Assembly: GCF_001659605.2 (NCBI RefSeq)
Contig: NC_035176.2
Span: 19,795,122 to 19,859,121, forward strand
Direction: 5' to 3'
From: Manihot esculenta
Lineage: Eukaryota; Streptophyta; Magnoliopsida; Malpighiales; Euphorbiaceae
Length of the DNA: 64,000 nt
The position numbers and the translations under genes were made by a program. Positions within the stretch are counted from its first letter, which is position 1, and the number at the start of each line of letters is the position of its first letter. The notes beneath the pieces were generated by a model. It was not told the origin of the DNA, ran no database searches, and saw only the letters and a program-made list of their open reading frames with translations. Below, one piece after another: positions 1-10,465 of this stretch.

Positions 1-2712
1 TGTGGATTTGATGTTATAAAAGGAGATAAATTTTATTACTTGAAGGCTGATAAAGCTCTTAGTGATCTTGATGCATTGATAGAGGTTAAAGATGATACAG
101 ACGTGAAAAATATGATGGATAGTTATAAGAAGTTCCCTTCAAAACCCATTGATATATACACTCTATTTCGAAATTATGATATTTTACCAAATGGACTTGG
201 TGACGAGCTACCCGCAGTTACCGTTGATCACACTTCTAATCAACTTCAAAATCCAAATGCAACTGCAGCAACAGGTTTACTCATTTAATTTTATTTAAAC
301 AATTGATTATGTTTACTTGTTCTATGTACAGAAATTCTTGTTATTATATGATTATTGTTTTACTTTTGTTTTGAAATAGGTTCCAATACAATTAAAAGAA
401 AAACTAGAGGACCAACACGATGCTTGAAAATCACACAATTGGAGAATGGGCAAAAATTGCCAGTAGAATTTGATGAAGATGATCAAGCCATTGGTGATAA
501 TGCTACTGCATTTGTTTGGTTTTTAGGACAAACTATTAGAAGTGTGTCGTGTTGTCTATTGCAAGTGAAACAATGGAACAAGATTGCCGATGATAAGCTC
601 GACCATATGTGGTCTACCATATTGGTACAAAAATTTATATTAAATTACATCCATTATAAAATTATTATAATTTTTTTAGTTCTATTAAGTATCATAATCT
701 TTGTTTCTTACTTCTTTGCTAAAAGGAAAAGTTCACTTTTGAGTATTCTGATGCAAGAAAGGGAGCAATTTTCGGTAATATGAATGCATTATATAGGTAT
801 TATGGGCATAAGTTGAAGAAGAAGTACTTTGATTCAAAGGCAACTTATTCACTTCGTCTCCGAAACAAGCCTAAGGATATGGATGTAAAAGATTGGAAGT
901 ATTTGGTTAATCTTTGGACAGAAAATGCATTTCAGGTATTAAAAATTCGGGTAAAATTTAATAATTTATTTTATATGAATTCAGTTTCTGTTAGCTAACA
1001 TAAATTCTGAAAATTTTTCATTGTTTTTCTTTAGGAGAGAAGCAACAAAAATAAGACAAATAGATGCAAGCGTTCTATGCCGCCATACACGGGGACAAAA
1101 AGCTTTGCTCGGCTGAGAGATCATATGGTATGAGTTTGTTTTTATTTTATTAGTATTCTAGTGTTTTTTATTAATTAAATGATACATAAATAATCGCTTT
1201 TTACTGCTGTCGTTTTGTGGACTATGGTTAGAAAGAAACAAAATAGTATTTGATAATTCTAGTTTAGAGCTTGAGAAAGTTTATGATTTGATGTTTTATG
1301 GATCTTTTGTTTGGTTTAAGATGTGCCTAGCTTTCTTTATTCCTTAATCTAAATTCTTTTTAGTAGCTCAACAATCAAGAACTGGTCAACCTGTAATGGT
1401 ATAAGCTAGCTGCTTGTTGTTATTCTTTGTATTCTGCTATAACTCTCAAAGTTCTAATAAAAGCTATTTTTATAAAAAAAAAATAATAATAATAATGCCT
1501 TTTGAAGTTCATATGATTGTTAGAACTTTTTGATATGTCATTTACTATTTTTTCTATAAATGCCTAATTAGACTCAGACTGCCATTATTAACCTTCATTT
1601 CCCACATCAAAACAAATCCCCTTTTTCTTTATGCTCATTAAAGTTAAACATGGCAAATTTTTAGTAGTATTAGATTAGACAACAAACACCATTAATAACT
1701 CACTCATTTAATGGTGGAATTTGACCATGTTTAATATTCTAAATATAGGAATGAATTATGATTGGTCAACCCTATGAGCATCCAAACTTGTAGAGTAAAT
1801 AATAATCAACAATATTATGAATTTTAACGCTTGAATTGATATCATTAGTTGTAAAAATGTTAGCTCTTTTATACAAGTTTTGTTTATCTGCAGCATATTT
1901 GTAGTTAAGTCAATTGACTCTTTTACGGAAAGTTTGGTTTTGCTTGAACTCAAATTTTTATTGATATAGATCTATGATAAACTAATACTAATTGTTATAT
2001 TTATTTGAACAGAAGAAAAAAAAAAGAAAAAACACCTTCTCGCTTAGAGCTTTTTCTTGAATCCAGAAAGAGAAAGCAAGGCAAAGAAATTGATCCAATA
2101 TCACAAGAAGCCATTGTAATACTTTTTACATATGTTTTATTTATTTGTTATGTATTTTATGCTATATTTTGATTTTTTTAATATCAATAAATATAAATAT
2201 CTCTATAGGAAAAGTTTCAGCAACTAAAGAAAGAACGAGAAGAAGGACAAATTTCACTGGATGATGCTGATGTACTTGGGCCAGAAAAAAATGGTTATGT
2301 ACGTGCTTATGGTCCTAGAAAAAATGTCACGGAATATTTTGGTGCTAAACCTACAAAGATAGAACTACTTAGACAACTTGATACTTCAAGAAGAGAAGCA
2401 AACGAGCGTGTCCAACAAATTCAAAAAGAAGCAAGTGAACAAGTAAATGATGTTAAGAAGCAAATGGATGAGAAACTTTCAGAGATGAATAGAATATGGA
2501 AGCAGAAATTCAAGATGCTTTTGGAGAAAAATAATAATATTGCATCAGTAAGTGATTAAAAACTAAGTCTCATTTTTTTTCTAATATAAGAATTTTTGTA
2601 AGCTATATAACTAGTATGAACCTTATCTATTTTATATAATTTTGTTATTAATATTTTCAAATAAAATTTTATACAGCCTATGGAGAATTCCCAAGATGAT
2701 GAAATTGGATGA
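1..2712 (+). CDS. En/Spm (Ptta) family transposase-like protein, 5' partial, spliced
   Basis: This is a plant transposase of the Ptta/En/Spm type (Transposase_24-like), a DNA-binding protein of CACTA elements. Predicted exons are 1-274, 380-624, 726-935, 1035-1127, about 2013-2115, 2209-2547 and 2677-2712, ending at TGA 2710-2712. All visible junctions have GT donors and AG acceptors. Recognisable blocks are RGPTRCLKI and DDQAIGDNATAFVWFLG in exon 2, RKGAIFGNMNALYRYY in exon 3, RLELFLESRKRK in exon 5, and GPEKNGYVRAYGP followed by a charged coiled coil (residues KEASEQVNDVKKQMDEKL) in exon 6. Exon phases agree throughout except at exon 5, where an A-rich run at 2016-2030 leaves the frame one base out. 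That is either a homopolymer indel or a small missed exon. The start lies upstream of the window. Confidence 0.78.
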
Positions 2713-3117
2713 TGATTTGCAGTATATTTGAAGTTTTGGATTTTGAAGCAGCCAGCAGCCTTATAATACTACTTTTAGAAAATTTAGATATTAATATTAG
2801 TGTTAGTATAGTATTATAATTTCAAGTATTTTTAGTGTGATTGCTTTATGACTTAAATTAGTTTATTTTGGATATTAGTTATTTTGGATTAAATTTATTG
2901 TTATTTTATAATTGTCATTCTGATTGAGTCTTAATATTAATATATAATTATTTTATAAATTTAAATTTTAGCTAAATTTTTTACATAAATTTTATATTCT
3001 ATTATAAATTTTACCAAAATTATTAATAGATAAATAACATATGTAATAGTAAATTATAATATAATCTCATTAAATAATAATAAATTAAATAAATATTACA
3101 TTTTAGCTACAAATAAT

Positions 3118-3731
3118 TAATAGTAGCCGTATGTACTATATTTAGAATAGCTTCTAATTTAATAATTTTGTGGCTTTATTCAATAGTTATAAAATAAAAT
3201 TAAGTGTAACAATTATACTAAAACTTGTCACTTTCTTATTTTTGTGGCTATAAATTTTATTCTTGCCTTATAATTATTTAAATGTGACTAATAGTAAATA
3301 TTTTTTGTCATACAATTAAGTTTATGGCTAAATTTAGATATGTTAGCCATAAAATTAAATTTGTAACTATACATAAGTTTAAATTGCCACATTATTATTT
3401 TTGTAACATAATCAGAGCAAAATCACTTACAAAAAAAAGTTGCTGTGGCAAAAAGAAAATATGGTTACAAATATTTTATTCTCGTGGCTAATAACTAGCC
3501 ACAATATTTATTTTTAATGTCAATATTTTTGCTTCATTTAAATAAAAAGTGTGACTATAAATATTTATTTTAGCCACAACACAGGTAAATCCTGTAACTA
3601 AACTTTAGTTACGCCACTTCTAGCTACGGCATGTCACGGGAAAAATATGTTGTGGCAAAAGCATCTAGCCACCAAAATTCTATTTTTAGCTACAATTTAT
3701 TTTGTGACAAGATATGGATAATGTTGTAGTG
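3118..3731. repeat. CACTA subterminal repeat region and terminal inverted repeat
   Basis: Motifs of the type TAGCCAC / GTGGCTA and TAGCTACA / TGTAGCTA recur in both orientations across this stretch, densest from 3430 to 3720. It ends in TGTTGTAGTG. In known CACTA elements such subterminal repeats are the binding sites of the element's own transposase. Here the link to the gene at 1-2712 is by position only. Confidence 0.72.
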
Positions 3732-4225
3732 GGCCTTAAGCATGATAATTCATTCCACAGTTTCTTAAATTTTGTGAAATACACTATTAGTGACATGTTT
3801 AATTGAATGAAGGAACTTATCTCTCTCTTAAGTTGATAAAGGAATGGCCCATTTGTCTCTTCAAACCTCTCATTGATCTCCTCTCATAGCTTTATTGCAG
3901 ATGTAGCATACAAGAAGGCTTCAGCAAGATCCTTGGAGAGGGAGTTAAGGATCCAAGAGGTGACCATGCTATCCACCTTGAGCCATTTTTCATATTGTAC
4001 TGAATCCACATAAGGTATCTTGTATTTTCCATTTATGAATCCCAGTATATCTTTTGCTTTCAAGGTTATAACCATTGATCTACTCCAGGTTAAGAAATTT
4101 AATCCATCCAATGGCACAATGACAAGGACCATGCCTAGATTATCAAAGTTTTGCAGATTGAGGGTTTCATCATTTTATTTATTGGTATTGATTGTAGAGG
4201 AGTTGGCATCAGTAATATTTGCCAT
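3732..4225 (-). pseudogene. copia-type gag fragment, interrupted
   Basis: This resembles the N-terminal part of a Ty1/copia gag polyprotein. It starts at ATG 4225-4223 with MANITDANSS. It then shows the typical block VPLDGLNFLTWSRSM, then FINGKYKIP, YEKWLKVDSMVTSWILNS and NGPFLYQLKREISSF, and reaches KLWNELSCLRP. Two in-frame stops are seen: TAA after about codon 16, and TGA after ATSAIKL (a TGG-to-TGA change in a position that is normally Trp). The frame ends abruptly at the CACTA terminus at 3732. It is dead on two counts: stops and interruption. Confidence 0.72.
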
Positions 4226-4289
4226 TTTTCATAGCTACGTAGGTTGTTTGGGTTGAGAATTTGGTGTTTGTAAAACTGGAATTCGGGTA

Positions 4290-5067
4290 TGATATGGATC
4301 TAATAGGGCAAATTTTCAACAACAGTGTGGAGCAACTTTATATCATTCAAATGGGTCTAAAAGGAATTCAAAATCATATTCATATAATCCAAATACACTT
4401 GAAGCATGCTTCAATTCATATGGAGCAGATTTGGTGTAACATTTGCAATCTAGGCTCCCTGGGCCAAAGCTACACAAAGGGAAACCTAAAGTGAAGATCA
4501 AGAAAGACTTTTGTGAAGATTCAGCTTTGTTATGATGGGCTTGCTATATTTTATTATTTAAACACTTGCTTTATTTTTTGGCTTTGTTTGGGTTTGTATT
4601 CTGACCATATTTTATTTTTTAAGTTTTAGAGTGCTGGACTATATTTTTGCTTATATTTTAATACTTATAAGTTTGATGTGTTATTTTAGTGTGTGATTGG
4701 GTTTAGGCCTTGTGTGTGGTTTAACAAGCTTAAGAAGAGTGTCTTAGGGTTTTAATGTTCTCCTTACTATAAAATGATAAGGAACACAGAGCTTTGAATC
4801 AAAATTTTCAAAATTCTTCTTCATGCATTTGGTGTGTATTACTTTGAGTGAGAGCTAGAATTTGCTTTCATAAATTGCATCAAGAATCTTGGCTAACTTA
4901 TCAACTATTCATTGTGACATTGTCAGATTCTCATCTAAATACTTCGATCATTGGTATTTCAGCTTCTTTAAGTATAGGGTGCTACAGGAGGTGGGTTTAT
5001 AAATCATTGGATTTCATATCTACTTGTGCATGTGAGTTTGAGGCTTGTGCTATAGGGTTCCACATCA
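4290..5067 (+). repeat. 5' LTR of the GGGTA element
   Basis: It starts TGATATGGATC and ends CCACATCA. It is homologous along its length to 25747-26542; for example both share AAATTTTCAACAAC near the start and GGTTTAGGCCTTGTGTGTG in the middle. Confidence 0.85.
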
Positions 5068-5069
5068 GT

Positions 5070-5082
5070 TGGTATTAAAGTC
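5070..5082 (+). other. primer-binding site, tRNA-iMet type
   Basis: TGGTATTAAAGTC lies 2 bases after the LTR. It matches the usual TGGTATCAGAGC complement of the initiator tRNA-Met 3' end, with transitions at a few positions. Confidence 0.7.
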
Positions 5083-6080
5083 AAAGTGAGGTAAATTTTG
5101 ATTTATCTCAGGTTCTAGGGTTTTTGAGTTTTCTTCTTTCCTCTTCCTTGGAGAATTTGGTTAGGATTTTCTATGACCATTGCTGCTTCTTTTGATTAAT
5201 TTAAGTTTTTTTTAAATCTATTCTGTTTTATTTTTTAATTTGGCCGAAAATCTTCTCAATTGACATAATTTTCTGTTTGGCCATTATATCTGTTTGGCCC
5301 TTATTTCCCAATTTGTTTGGTCGAAATTTTCATTGCCTTAATTCTTGATGTTTGGCCAAAATTTGTGAGATATTCTTTCTAATTTTCTCTTGGCCGAAAT
5401 TTAAGATATTGATTTGCTGCCTTAAATTTTTCCCTTATTGTTGGCCAAAATTATAGGAATTAATTTTGAAATTTGAATTACTTTGAATTCAGATTGGAAA
5501 ACAAAAGAAATTTTGCATATTTTACTAAAGTGTTCATTTAAGACAATTGCACATAAATTGATTTGATATCAAATTCTTCTTTTAAGACCAGAAAATTCAT
5601 CCATAATGTTGAAGTTGAGTGAAATTTATTTATTTATTATTTGATTCTATTTGTGGGGTTTTGATACATGCCTTTTAGGATAGATTTAAATAGATCTATA
5701 TTTAATTTGCTTTAAAGTAAATTAAATTCAAACTTTTTGTCCATATTTGTTTCTATTTGAATTCTAAGTTTCTGTTTTTGGTTTAAACTTGTTTTTGCTT
5801 GTATTTATACTCTAGGTGATAATTTTCAAGTAGTATAAAATATTGTTTGCGTGTTACTTTTCAAATTGTCAGTGTCTTCTTTCTAGTTTTTGTGTGCTTC
5901 CTTCTTTCTTTAGGTTTTCTTCTTTGTTTCTTTAAACACACTTTATCATTAGTTAGTTTACCTTAGTTTCTGAAGTGCATTTGAAGAATCAACAAAAGAG
6001 TGGCAAGAGTGCAAAGACTTGAGTGTTTTCTTTCTAACACCATATTTGTTAGTTCTCTTTGTTCTTTATTGATATAAGGC

Positions 6081-6305
6081 ATGATGAGTAAAAACAAGAA
6101 TATGGTAGATAATGATGATAAAAGTGAACTGAACAAGGCTAGTAATTATAAGCTCTTCAAGAAGTCAGTTGGTGGTGAGTTTAGAAGGCTCTATAGGACT
6201 ATTGAGAGGTTGACTAAAACTATGGAGAGTTTGAAAGTCTCACAGGCTTCCATTTCTACAAGAATGCCTCAAAGAACTATAAATTCTAATGGGCCTCAAG
6301 TCTGA
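6081..6305 (+). CDS. short ORF in the GGGTA element, unknown function
   Basis: This 74-codon ORF begins MMSKNKNMVDNDDK and contains a basic/amphipathic stretch (FRRLYRTIERLTKTMESL). It lies in the position where a gag would start, about 1 kb after the PBS. I do not recognise it. It could be the eroded N-terminus of a gag or a protein peculiar to the element. The reading continues in lysine-rich, coding-like text to the insertion at 6422 after a stop. Confidence 0.35.
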   Translation: MMSKNKNMVDNDDKSELNKASNYKLFKKSVGGEFRRLYRTIERLTKTMESLKVSQASISTRMPQRTINSNGPQV

Positions 6306-6421
6306 GATGAAGAGTTGATGCGCCAAAGTTTCATCCCTTCATACTATTATTGGGATTTGAATAACAGGTTGGCAAGACTAATGCAAAGAGGGAAGATGGA
6401 GAAAGAAAAGGAGAAAAAAGA

Positions 6422-8698
6422 TGTAATACCCGGCTAGATTCAGACATCGGAATTCCTACCGTCTGGTGGAATGTGAGGATGTCAGAGGTCTCTAGAAGGG
6501 TAAGAGAAAGTTTTCTAAAATATTTTCAAGTGTTTTAAAAGTTTAGAATGGAAAAGGATTGAGTTTTGAGAGAAAAGGCCAAGGAGGCATTTTGGCATGT
6601 TCGGCCACCGAAGGTAAAGTTCGACCGCCGAAAGTGCCCAATGTTCGGCCCCCGAAGTTCAAGTTCGGCCCCCGAATGTTGCATGGTTTTGCATGCGATT
6701 CGGCAGCCGAAGTTGAGGTGGCCAGCCAGCTATTGTGCACTCCTCCGTCGGTGAAATGGCCAGGTGTTGCTTCCAAAGGATAGACAGAGGATTTGGCCAC
6801 GTCTCTCATGACTCATCTGCAGGGTTTTATCACCCCATGCATAGGTTTGGTGTCTTTCTAGTGATTTTGAAGGTTTTGGGTCAAAAGGAGAGGTTTGGTG
6901 GTTTGGAGCGTTTGAAGAGGTGTTGGTCCATAGATCAGCTCTCAGGTTGTACCTCTTCTGATTTCAGAAGGTAAGGGAAGGTTTTGAACTTCTTTTACTG
7001 ATTTATAAAGCTTTTAAAGAGGTTAAGGGTAGAGTTGCATATATAGGGTTTCGAGTTTAGTTTTTGATGTTTTAATGGTGTAAGCATGATTATGTGTATG
7101 TTTGTTATTTGTGTTGGGGTTGTTAGGTAGTTTTAGACCCCTTGAAGCATATACTGAAGTATATGTGAGTTGAGGGAGGAGTTATGCATGTTTGAGAGTT
7201 AGAAGTGGATGAAGGAGGGAGGTTACCGTCGGGGCTGAGTTTTGGATGAACTCAGGTTCGGCAGCCGAAGGAGGATTCGGCCGCCGAACATGCCAGACTT
7301 TCGTCTCTGGAGGAGACATTCGGCCGCCGAAGGTGCTGCCGAAGGTGCCCTGTCCAGCTTTCCTTTGCTTGTTTTGCATGCATGTTTTGAGGTGGTCTAG
7401 AAGGGTTTTAGGGAGTTGTTTTATCAATTGACTAGAGTATGTGTGGTGCCTCATTTGCGTCCTCCATTGTAGGATTGGACTCGAGGAACCGAAGAGTTTA
7501 ACAGTAGTAGCTGCGTCAGAGTTAGATGTAGCCCAGAGTTAGCCAAGCAGAGGCTACAGGTGAGTGGAACTAAACTCAATATTTTATCTTGAGAAATGAC
7601 ACGATTCTAGCATGATCCATGCATCATAAACCGCTATGTTATGTATTAGGTTGTGTTGCATTAGAATTCACGAATATGATGCATTGCATATGTTGTTGTT
7701 CCTGTGGATGAATGTTGGATGATCCTTAGCCCTTGACAGAGAGCAGATACAGAGTTATGGCATGAGAGAGCCATACCAGGTCGCCCCTAGATAGTCCAGG
7801 TCGCTCCTGGTACTATGAGTGAGACAGCTAGGCTGTGAGATCAGAGTTAAGTGTAGACCAGGTGAGACCTCGTCTCCTTGGCACAGTTGGTCATGTTATG
7901 ATATCAGAGAGATAAGTGTAGACCAGGTGATGACATAGTCTCCTTGGCACAGTTGGCATTATTATAACATGTAGTTGAGGGTTATTGGTGACAAATTCAT
8001 CCTTGAGATGATATGTTTGTGATGTGATGCATTTCATGAGAGCATGTAATGAATGAACTATTTTTATTGTTCCTCCTCACTGGGCTCTAGAGCTCATCCC
8101 ACTCCCTTAACCTTAGTTTTGCAGGTTCTGAGATAGCTATGGGAAGTCAAAGTCAGCAAGAGTACAGAGGAAAGTTATGCATGAATGTATGTTTGTAATA
8201 GCATAGTGGACATGATGTAATTAAAAGATTAGTTGTATTATAATGTATAGATATGTACTGTCATATACTGGATAGACTTATGCTTTCCCTAGTGTCATTG
8301 CTACAGTGTGATGTATGATTAATCCCTTGTACATGAATCCTGTTTTACGTTTCTTGATGAGAAATGTGTGAGTTAGGCTTAATGTATGGCTTGGATGAGA
8401 TACCAGTGGGATGTGTTACAGATTAAAAAGGGTTTCAATCCCTTGAGCCACAGCAGATGGTAATCCTTGGTATAGGCCCTGAGGGCCATTTCAGATTGAC
8501 ATATCTGAGTAGCAGTAGTTAAGCCTACAGAGTTTTACAGGATTGTTGAGTCGTTCTGTATCATGTATTGGATTTATCAGGTACATAGAGAGTATAGTTG
8601 GCTAACTACGGGTCCTGGCGGCCTTAAGCCGATCTGGATCCTAGTGCCAGTGATGGGTCGGACCATTATTGAGGGGTACCGGTTTCCGGGCTGTTACA
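6422..8698 (+). repeat. 5' LTR of the outer Ty3 element
   Basis: It starts TGTAATACCCGGCTAG and ends GGGCTGTTACA. It contains paired palindromes at 6600/6620 and 6644/6664, and a second palindrome group at 7258-7345. The place where relatives have CTATAAAAG reads CAGCTATTGTGCAC (about 6727-6740), so the TATA box seems lost. Tandem motifs ACCAGGT...TCTCCTTGGCACAG repeat at 7857-7953. Confidence 0.85.
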
Positions 8699-8701
8699 GA
8701 G

Positions 8702-8715
8702 TGGTATCAGAGCAT
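8702..8715 (+). other. primer-binding site, tRNA-iMet type
   Basis: TGGTATCAGAGCAT begins 3 bases after the LTR and is a full match to the usual initiator tRNA-Met PBS of plant Ty3 elements. Confidence 0.85.
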
Positions 8716-8992
8716 AGGGCCTCAAGAGTACGATGTGTTGAGCATCTTTGTTCAAGGACTAGAGATATCCCACATCGGAAAGAGGTGATGTCTTGTATAG
8801 GAGGGGAAGCACAATAGGTCAAATCATGTCCTCTAGGATAGGATGTGGAGTCCTGTCTTGCATGCTGATGTGAAATGCCATGATGAGCTGCATGTGCATT
8901 ATTGATATGTTGATATGTGTTGTGGATTTATGTGTTCTCACATGGATCATTTGCTGATATTTTTGTGTGATGTTGTGCTTTACAGAGGCAGG

Positions 8993-10465
8993 ATGAGAGG
9001 AACTCGTCGATCTGGTAGATTGACTGGAGCTCCGTCGGAGGATGAGGACATGAATGCTCATCTCCCCGTTCTGCAAAAGGCAACATCAGATAGCTTAAGC
9101 AGCGAAGGTACATCAAGGGACCCTAGAAGGTCTGTTGATGAGAGTAGAAGGGGAGTCGTTCAGAGTGGTGTGTCAGGGTTTATGAGAGAAAGAGAGGAGG
9201 ATGAGCAGAGTAGAGATGGTAGCTTTGGCAGGAGTAGATTGGGAGGAGATATGGGTGAGTCCCAAGAAGGCACTCAGGCCTCGAGATTTGTTCCACCTCA
9301 GTATCCACCCTACCAGTGGGGGGCAGAGTACCCGATGAGAGGTACATCAGAGTTGCCTAGATATAACCCATATCCCACCTTTATGCCCTATCCTTCCTTT
9401 TACTCGCCATATCCACCGTCATATCCACAGTATACCATGTTTCCACCCTTCTTTTGTTACCCAGGGTCAGTAAACCCTAACCCAGAGCATGTTGCACCTC
9501 CTCCAACATCAGTAGCCCCAGTTATCCAAACACCCAAGCCTAATTCACCTGGAGGAAGTATGGTACAGATAACAGACTATTTGAGGTTGGATGTTCCCCA
9601 ATTTGAGACAGGTGATGACCCTTTGGAGTATCTTCGAATGGTTAAGCTGATAACGGATGAGTTGGGAGCCAGTGAGAGTAGAGCCATTCAGATGGGAGGG
9701 GTCACCTTAAAGTGTAAAGAAGCAAGGGAATGGTTCAACCAGTATGTGAACCCGAGGGGAGAAAGCTTATCCTGGGAGCAGTTTGCTTCAGAATTTGCAG
9801 GATGGGCTTGTCCAGATAGTTTAAGGGAGCGTAAAGAGAGTGAATGTGAGCAGCCAGGGCAGACAGAAAATATGAGTGTAGAAACTTACCCAGAGAACAG
9901 TGATCGTTTCCCTTTGGGTGAGGCTGCTGCAAAGAATAAAAAGAAAGTGAGAGGCCTGAAAGGGTCAAAGAAAAGAGAGTTCTGGAATAGGGTAAAGTTT
10001 GGCATGGGTTTTCGCGAGGGTTCAAGTTCTGGTTGGGATAGTTCTAGATGTGCGAAGTGCGATAGGAGGCACAAAGGAGTTTGTTGGGCTGGGACAACAG
10101 CATGTTTCAGGTGCGGACAGGAGGGGCACATGGCACGAGAGTGTCCCATTATGACTGTATCCGCACAGTTCCCGCAGACACCCTCAGATAATAGAAGTCC
10201 ACCAGAAGCTCCAACCTCAGTACAGGGCAGAGGGAGAGAAAGAGGGGTAGTCCCTTCGTCAGGAGGTTCCTTAAGTGGAAGTCCGTTCGTTTCGGCTCGG
10301 ATTTTCACCCAGGTTCAGCCAGAGACAGACACACCGAACACAGTGGTGCCAGGTAAGCTCACTTTTGAGTGTTCTGATGTGTATGGTTTTCTGGACACTA
10401 GTAGAAGATCAGTTGATGTGAAAATAGTAAAGTGTAAATGTTTAGAGATCAAGGTTCAGAGATGA
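8993..10465 (+). CDS. Ty3 gag with internal deletion and truncated protease
   Basis: This 490-codon ORF encodes a structural polyprotein. I start it at ATG 8993 (MRGTRRSGRLTGAPSEDED) because this matches the start of the intact relative at 21228; the frame is open further upstream. In order it has a basic N-terminus, a Pro/Tyr-rich segment (PSFYSPYPPSYPQYTMFPP), and the gag core (DYLRLDVPQFETGDDPLEYL to SWEQFASEFAGWACPDSLRE). After that it lacks roughly 80 residues present in the relative. A basic linker and a zinc knuckle follow ([14 protein letters not shown]). It breaks off in the protease where the relative has DPGASHSF (here YGFLDTSRRS), then stops. It could make a gag-like product but no enzymes. 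Confidence 0.72.
   Translation: MRGTRRSGRLTGAPSEDEDMNAHLPVLQKATSDSLSSEGTSRDPRRSVDESRRGVVQSGVSGFMREREEDEQSRDGSFGRSRLGGDMGESQEGTQASRFVPPQYPPYQWGAEYPMRGTSELPRYNPYPTFMPYPSFYSPYPPSYPQYTMFPPFFCYPGSVNPNPEHVAPPPTSVAPVIQTPKPNSPGGSMVQITDYLRLDVPQFETGDDPLEYLRMVKLITDELGASESRAIQMGGVTLKCKEAREWFNQYVNPRGESLSWEQFASEFAGWACPDSLRERKESECEQPGQTENMSVETYPENSDRFPLGEAAAKNKKKVRGLKGSKKREFWNRVKFGMGFREGSSSGWDSSRCAKCDRRHKGVCWAGTTACFRCGQEGHMARECPIMTVSAQFPQTPSDNRSPPEAPTSVQGRGRERGVVPSSGGSLSGSPFVSARIFTQVQPETDTPNTVVPGKLTFECSDVYGFLDTSRRSVDVKIVKCKCLEIKVQR

Larger units (their letters stand above)
1..3731 (+). mobile_element. CACTA (En/Spm) DNA transposon, right-hand part
   Basis: The element runs off the left edge of the window. 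It carries a spliced transposase-type gene (1-2712). Its right end is TGTTGTAGTG at 3722-3731, the complement of a CACTACAACA terminus. The 600 bp before the end is full of short repeats in both orientations, the usual subterminal layout of CACTA elements. The bases just outside the end (ggc, 3732-3734) would be half of a 3-bp target duplication. The sequence immediately outside is a copia gag read on the minus strand, so the element jumped into an older retrotransposon. The left terminus lies outside the window and the second TSD copy cannot be seen. Confidence 0.8.

Noticed and set aside
6735..6974. 79-codon ORF in the outer LTR, repeated at 13152-13391
   Set aside because: It lies in the transcribed noncoding LTR and is present only because the two LTRs are copies.
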